This document shows, piece by piece, positions 61,498 through 64,000 of a DNA stretch of 64,000 nucleotides. The stretch is taken from contig NZ_JQCR01000003.1 in assembly GCF_000757885.1 (NCBI RefSeq), forward strand, positions 2,170,001 through 2,234,000. The letters run 5' to 3'. The notes beneath the pieces are model-generated. The model ran no database searches and was not told the DNA's origin. It saw only the letters and a program-made list of their open reading frames with translations. Position numbers and translations under genes: made by a program. This DNA comes from Paenibacillus wynnii. Its GTDB lineage: Bacteria; Bacillota; Bacilli; Paenibacillales; Paenibacillaceae. The number at the start of each line of letters is the position of its first letter. The first letter of the stretch is position 1.

Positions 61498-61718
61498 ATT
61501 TGAATATCTCCTTTGCTTACAGCAGTACTTGGTCTAAGACCCAAGAAAAAACGGTTTTGCCGACCCAATGGGAGCCTATGCTTCCGAAGCAGCGATACTC
61601 CGTATCGCTTTTAGGTATCCGTTTCTTATACTTTCTTATATTTTCAAAAAGGACCAAACAGGTTCTCTTAAGCCATTAAATAAGGCCCTAGAGTATTTAT
61701 CCCGTTTGATCCTTTATA
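61498..61718 (-). promoter_or_regulatory. Hairpin-rich leader upstream of the cysteine desulfurase-thiI pair
   Basis: On the minus strand the region contains AGCGATAC-GGA-GTATCGCT (61590-61608), a GCTTCGGAAGC tip hairpin, CGGCAAAACCG followed by TTTTTT, and TTGGGTCT-TAGACCAA. These could form a leader with a regulatory switch or attenuator. The upstream lytic transglycosylase gene may also use one of them as terminator. No known riboswitch consensus was recognised. Confidence 0.4.
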
Positions 61719-62468
61719 TTATACAGCGTATTTATCACGAGCGCGTTCAATTTTAGAGATATAGGATTGCGTTTCTTTAGGAAGCCTGCTCAACTGCGCC
61801 ATCAGCTCTTCGTCATTGCTTACACCGAGTTTGGATACACGTCCCGGGCCCGCATTATATGCCGCCAGCGCCATTTTCTCCTGCCCGTCAAAGCGTTTGA
61901 GCTGATAGGATAAATACCGTACACCGCCGTCAATGCTTTGGGCAGGATCAAACGGGTCAGATACTCCCAACCCATTGGCGGTTCCATCCATTAGCTGCAT
62001 CAGTCCTTTGGCTCCTGCGGAAGATACCACATTAGGATTAAAGGATGACTCTGTATCAATTACAGCCTTAATCAAGTCAACGGGTATACCGTACTTGCTG
62101 CTCGCCGCTTGAATGAGGTCTTCATAATCTGTAGGCTTAGTCTCACCTGTTCCAGAAGGTCCTGTCCAAATTTCAGTGCTTTCTGATATTTCCCCGGAAA
62201 TGTTGCCGCTTATCCTCTCACCTTGGGCAGGAAGCTGCTGCCACAACAGGCCACCCTTATAAGTGACTCCTGGGGGTAATCCAACCGAATTGGGTCCTTG
62301 ATCTTCCGCGGAGTGTTCTGATATTTCCTGCAGCATATTCGCAAATCGCGAAGTATTTGCACCTGAACTTTCCTTGGAATTTACGGTTCCACCCTTACCC
62401 GTAACTCCTTTAAGGTTGGTCCACTTTAACGAACCAAGCCCGCCGGCCACAGCCGAATTCATTTCCAT
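61719..62468 (-). CDS. Soluble lytic transglycosylase-type peptidoglycan hydrolase
   Basis: The protein has 249 residues. The C-terminal SLT domain (about 113-249) has catalytic Glu in VIDTESSFNP (Glu140), GAKGLMQLMDGTANGLG, and AAYNAGPGRV. The N-terminal half is low-complexity and rich in Ser and Gly. There is no signal peptide, as in some B. subtilis relatives, so export may be non-canonical or the protein may stay inside. The ATG at 62468 is preceded by AAGGA. It cuts glycan strands leaving anhydro-MurNAc. Confidence 0.88.
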   Translation of the reverse strand: MEMNSAVAGGLGSLKWTNLKGVTGKGGTVNSKESSGANTSRFANMLQEISEHSAEDQGPNSVGLPPGVTYKGGLLWQQLPAQGERISGNISGEISESTEIWTGPSGTGETKPTDYEDLIQAASSKYGIPVDLIKAVIDTESSFNPNVVSSAGAKGLMQLMDGTANGLGVSDPFDPAQSIDGGVRYLSYQLKRFDGQEKMALAAYNAGPGRVSKLGVSNDEELMAQLSRLPKETQSYISKIERARDKYAV

Positions 62469-62498
62469 GCTGGCTAATTCCTTCTTCCCTTGTAGAAT

Positions 62499-62528
62499 TA
62501 TATATAGAGGACTTTTTTTATATTTCAA
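62499..62528 (-). promoter_or_regulatory. Candidate SigA promoter of the lytic transglycosylase gene
   Basis: TTGAAA (62528-62523), 18 bases, TATATA (62504-62499). A second -10, TATAAT, lies two bases further (20-base spacer). Confidence 0.5.
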
Positions 62529-62577
62529 TGTGTCTTTATATTACATTTTATTTCCTATGATTACTATAACATCCCAC

Positions 62578-62624
62578 AAAAAAACAGACTTCAGACCCTC
62601 ATATTTAGGTCTTGAAGCCTGTTT
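62578..62624 (-). terminator. Terminator after the small membrane protein gene
   Basis: On the minus strand AAACAGGCTTCAAGACC pairs with GGTCTGAAGTCTGTTT with one mismatch and is followed by TTTTT. Confidence 0.85.
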
Positions 62625-62629
62625 CGATG

Positions 62630-63022
62630 TTAACGCGCGAAGGGAATCATTACAAAATAACTGAGTGCAGCAACGATTCCAAGACCCATCGCCCAAGCCC
62701 CGGTTGTTTTTTGTCCGCGTCCATAGGCGAAATATCCAATTACTGCAGCAATCGGACCTAAGATAACTGACCACATGAACAAGGAAGCAATCCCGAAGGC
62801 TAGCCCAACATATCCCATTGTTTTTCCGCCAACCATGGTTTCCGCTTGATCACTGATTTCTCGGGCAATATTCGGTACCCGATTTGGAAGCGGGCTGATT
62901 TCCTCCGCATACTCTTCTTCAAGCTTAGGATCTCTACGCGGATAATCGACTCTTCGAGGCTTTAAAATGATCCTCTTCGGCTCCGAAGGTTCATTTGTAC
63001 CTTGAGTATTCTCTGTATCCAT
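62630..63022 (-). CDS. Small membrane protein (DUF4190-like hydrophobic C-terminus)
   Basis: The protein has 130 residues. A charged, Pro-rich N-terminal half (KRIILKPRRVDYPRRDPKLEEEYAEE, shown in part) is followed by two hydrophobic helices (VGLAFGIASLFMWSVILGPIAAVIG and GIVAALSYFVMIPF in part) with AYGRGQKTTGAWAMG between. The C-terminal half resembles DUF4190-type proteins. Function is unknown. It lies 10 bases downstream of the DUF1540 gene and is probably co-transcribed. Confidence 0.7.
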   Translation of the reverse strand: MDTENTQGTNEPSEPKRIILKPRRVDYPRRDPKLEEEYAEEISPLPNRVPNIAREISDQAETMVGGKTMGYVGLAFGIASLFMWSVILGPIAAVIGYFAYGRGQKTTGAWAMGLGIVAALSYFVMIPFAR

Positions 63023-63032
63023 TGGCTGCCTC

Positions 63033-63260
63033 CTAAGACTTTGGCTTAAAGGTCAAACAACAGGTAGCTGAAGAACTTACCGCCGTATCATGGTGCTTAT
63101 TCCCTAGAGTCATCTCTTCTGCGAATTCTTCCTTGTAGCTGCTTCCTACATGCTTGTCGATCTCGATAATGATTTCATTCGCTTTGCAAATATTGCTTGC
63201 TCCCCAATAGTTACAATTGCTTACACTGCAGTTAACATGTGTTTTTGCAGTATTCGACAT
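63033..63260 (-). CDS. DUF1540-family Cys-rich small protein
   Basis: The protein has 75 residues. Conserved Cys residues lie in VNCSVSNCNYW and NICKANEIII, with a final CCLTFKPKS. This pattern suggests metal binding, but function is unproven. The family is widespread in Firmicutes. It is followed closely by a small membrane protein gene. Confidence 0.85.
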   Translation of the reverse strand: MSNTAKTHVNCSVSNCNYWGASNICKANEIIIEIDKHVGSSYKEEFAEEMTLGNKHHDTAVSSSATCCLTFKPKS

Positions 63261-63350
63261 AGAATATCACCTCGAGTTCATTATACCCACCGTAATTCGG
63301 CTTTATCCGATGAGAAAATTCCAGTTCATGACACCGATTAGTAACAAAAC

Positions 63351-63396
63351 AAGGACTGGTTCCCTTCATTTATTACGAAGGGACCAATCCTTTTTT
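63351..63396. terminator. Bidirectional terminator downstream of the YpuI-like gene
   Basis: AAGGACTGGTTCCCTTC pairs with GAAGGGACCAATCCTT with two mismatches. T-runs lie on both sides (TTTTTT on the plus strand, TTGTTTTG on the minus strand). It serves the minus-strand gene ending at 63420. Confidence 0.8.
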
Positions 63397-63419
63397 AGAT
63401 TATATATTTATGGGTTAGA

Positions 63420-63917
63420 TTACACCTGATTCTGCATACGGCGCTCGGTCAAATAATCACTTTCGTAATAAGTGAGATCATCACGAAGTTCCTCGTACAC
63501 TTTTGTGATTTCCATGATAATATCGCGTGCCTGGCGAACCGGCTTCTTGCGGAAACGAATGGCATCTTGTCCTGTATAAGCATAACGTCCATCTTCAGAA
63601 TAGCTCTCATTCTTCGGGTAGAAGAAATTATTAACACCATAATGGTAAACGTTATAAAGCGCTTTTTGCGCAAAGGATTCATCGAATGTAGCGCGGCGCA
63701 GAGCAACTCCCAATTTCTCGTAAGACATCTCGGAGAAAACGAGCAAATGGCGAAGGTCAGACAGGAAACCTTGGTAGAAATGAAGCATTTCCTCATCCTG
63801 ATCTGTTCCTAACTGCGGCAACGCATTTTGATTTAGGAAGAATTCCATTTTCTCAATAGCGTATTTCAATTTTTCTCTGGTCGTTTCACACAATTTTTGC
63901 ACATTGGATGCTGACAT
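63420..63917 (-). CDS. ypuI: YpuI/DUF3907-family protein
   Basis: The protein has 165 residues and is predicted soluble and mostly helical. The family block YNVYHYGVNNFFYPKNESYSEDGRY (shown in part) with AYTGQDAIRFR near the C-terminus matches what I recall of B. subtilis YpuI. Function is unknown. The ATG at 63917 has GGGGGAG 8 bases upstream. No recognised partner gene is adjacent, and the upstream sequence leaves the window after about 80 bases. Confidence 0.8.
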   Translation of the reverse strand: MSASNVQKLCETTREKLKYAIEKMEFFLNQNALPQLGTDQDEEMLHFYQGFLSDLRHLLVFSEMSYEKLGVALRRATFDESFAQKALYNVYHYGVNNFFYPKNESYSEDGRYAYTGQDAIRFRKKPVRQARDIIMEITKVYEELRDDLTYYESDYLTERRMQNQV

Positions 63918-64000
63918 GGCGGTTGCTCCCCCTTATTTGTTCCTTGCTTTAGTGTTGTGGTTGTTTTTTATGTTCTGATATTATCATAAATAACTGGACG

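Overview
This window is chromosomal DNA of an endospore-forming Firmicute, most likely Paenibacillus or a close relative. Three things support this: the complete sporulation set (SpoIIGA, pro-SigE, SigG, SpoVD, SpoVE, an RsfA-type regulator, YlyA, a YhcN/YlaJ lipoprotein), a division and cell-wall (dcw) cluster in Bacillales order, and bacillithiol biosynthesis (BshC). No species name can be read directly from the sequence.

Nearly all genes lie on the minus strand, so transcription mostly runs from high to low coordinates. Bases 1-1750 hold a broken insertion-sequence transposase and an array of 52-bp tandem repeats. Bases 1755-16945 carry a diaminopimelate-type aminotransferase, an RluA-family pseudouridine synthase, lspA, ylyA (plus strand), a small membrane protein, ileS behind a T-box leader, divIVA, ylmH, ylmG, sepF, ylmE, pgeF, ylmC, sigG, sigE and spoIIGA. 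Bases 17187-36012 are the dcw cluster itself: ftsZ, ftsA, ftsQ, murA, murG, spoVE, murD, mraY, murF, murE, spoVD, pbpB, ftsL, rsmH and mraZ. Upstream lie ahcY, a 220-bp palindromic repeat element and bshC.

Bases 39553-45297 are a complete peptide ABC transporter operon (oppABCDF) with a strong terminator between oppA and oppB. Bases 45449-63917 hold panE, an RsfA-family regulator, a DUF2626 protein, an unusual secreted coiled-coil protein, an orphan solute-binding protein, a block resembling the B. subtilis yla region (phoH-type ATPase, ylaJ, FMN-binding protein, LCP protein, YlaH-like protein, typA), a TerC gene with a degraded TerC copy beside it, a cysteine desulfurase-thiI pair, a lytic transglycosylase and small conserved proteins.

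The genes work together as follows. MurA to MurG make and lipid-link a meso-diaminopimelate peptidoglycan precursor. SEDS and PBP proteins polymerise and cross-link it at the septum or around the forespore. FtsZ, FtsA, SepF, FtsQ, FtsL and DivIVA place the division machinery. SpoIIGA, SigE and SigG start the compartment-specific sporulation programme. I see no phage, CRISPR array, toxin-antitoxin or defence island. The less ordinary content is the repeat elements, regulatory DNA (MraZ operators, T-box, candidate Spo0A, SigH and SigF sites), a eukaryote-like IleS, two decayed genes, and a PcsB-like secreted protein that lacks a hydrolase domain.
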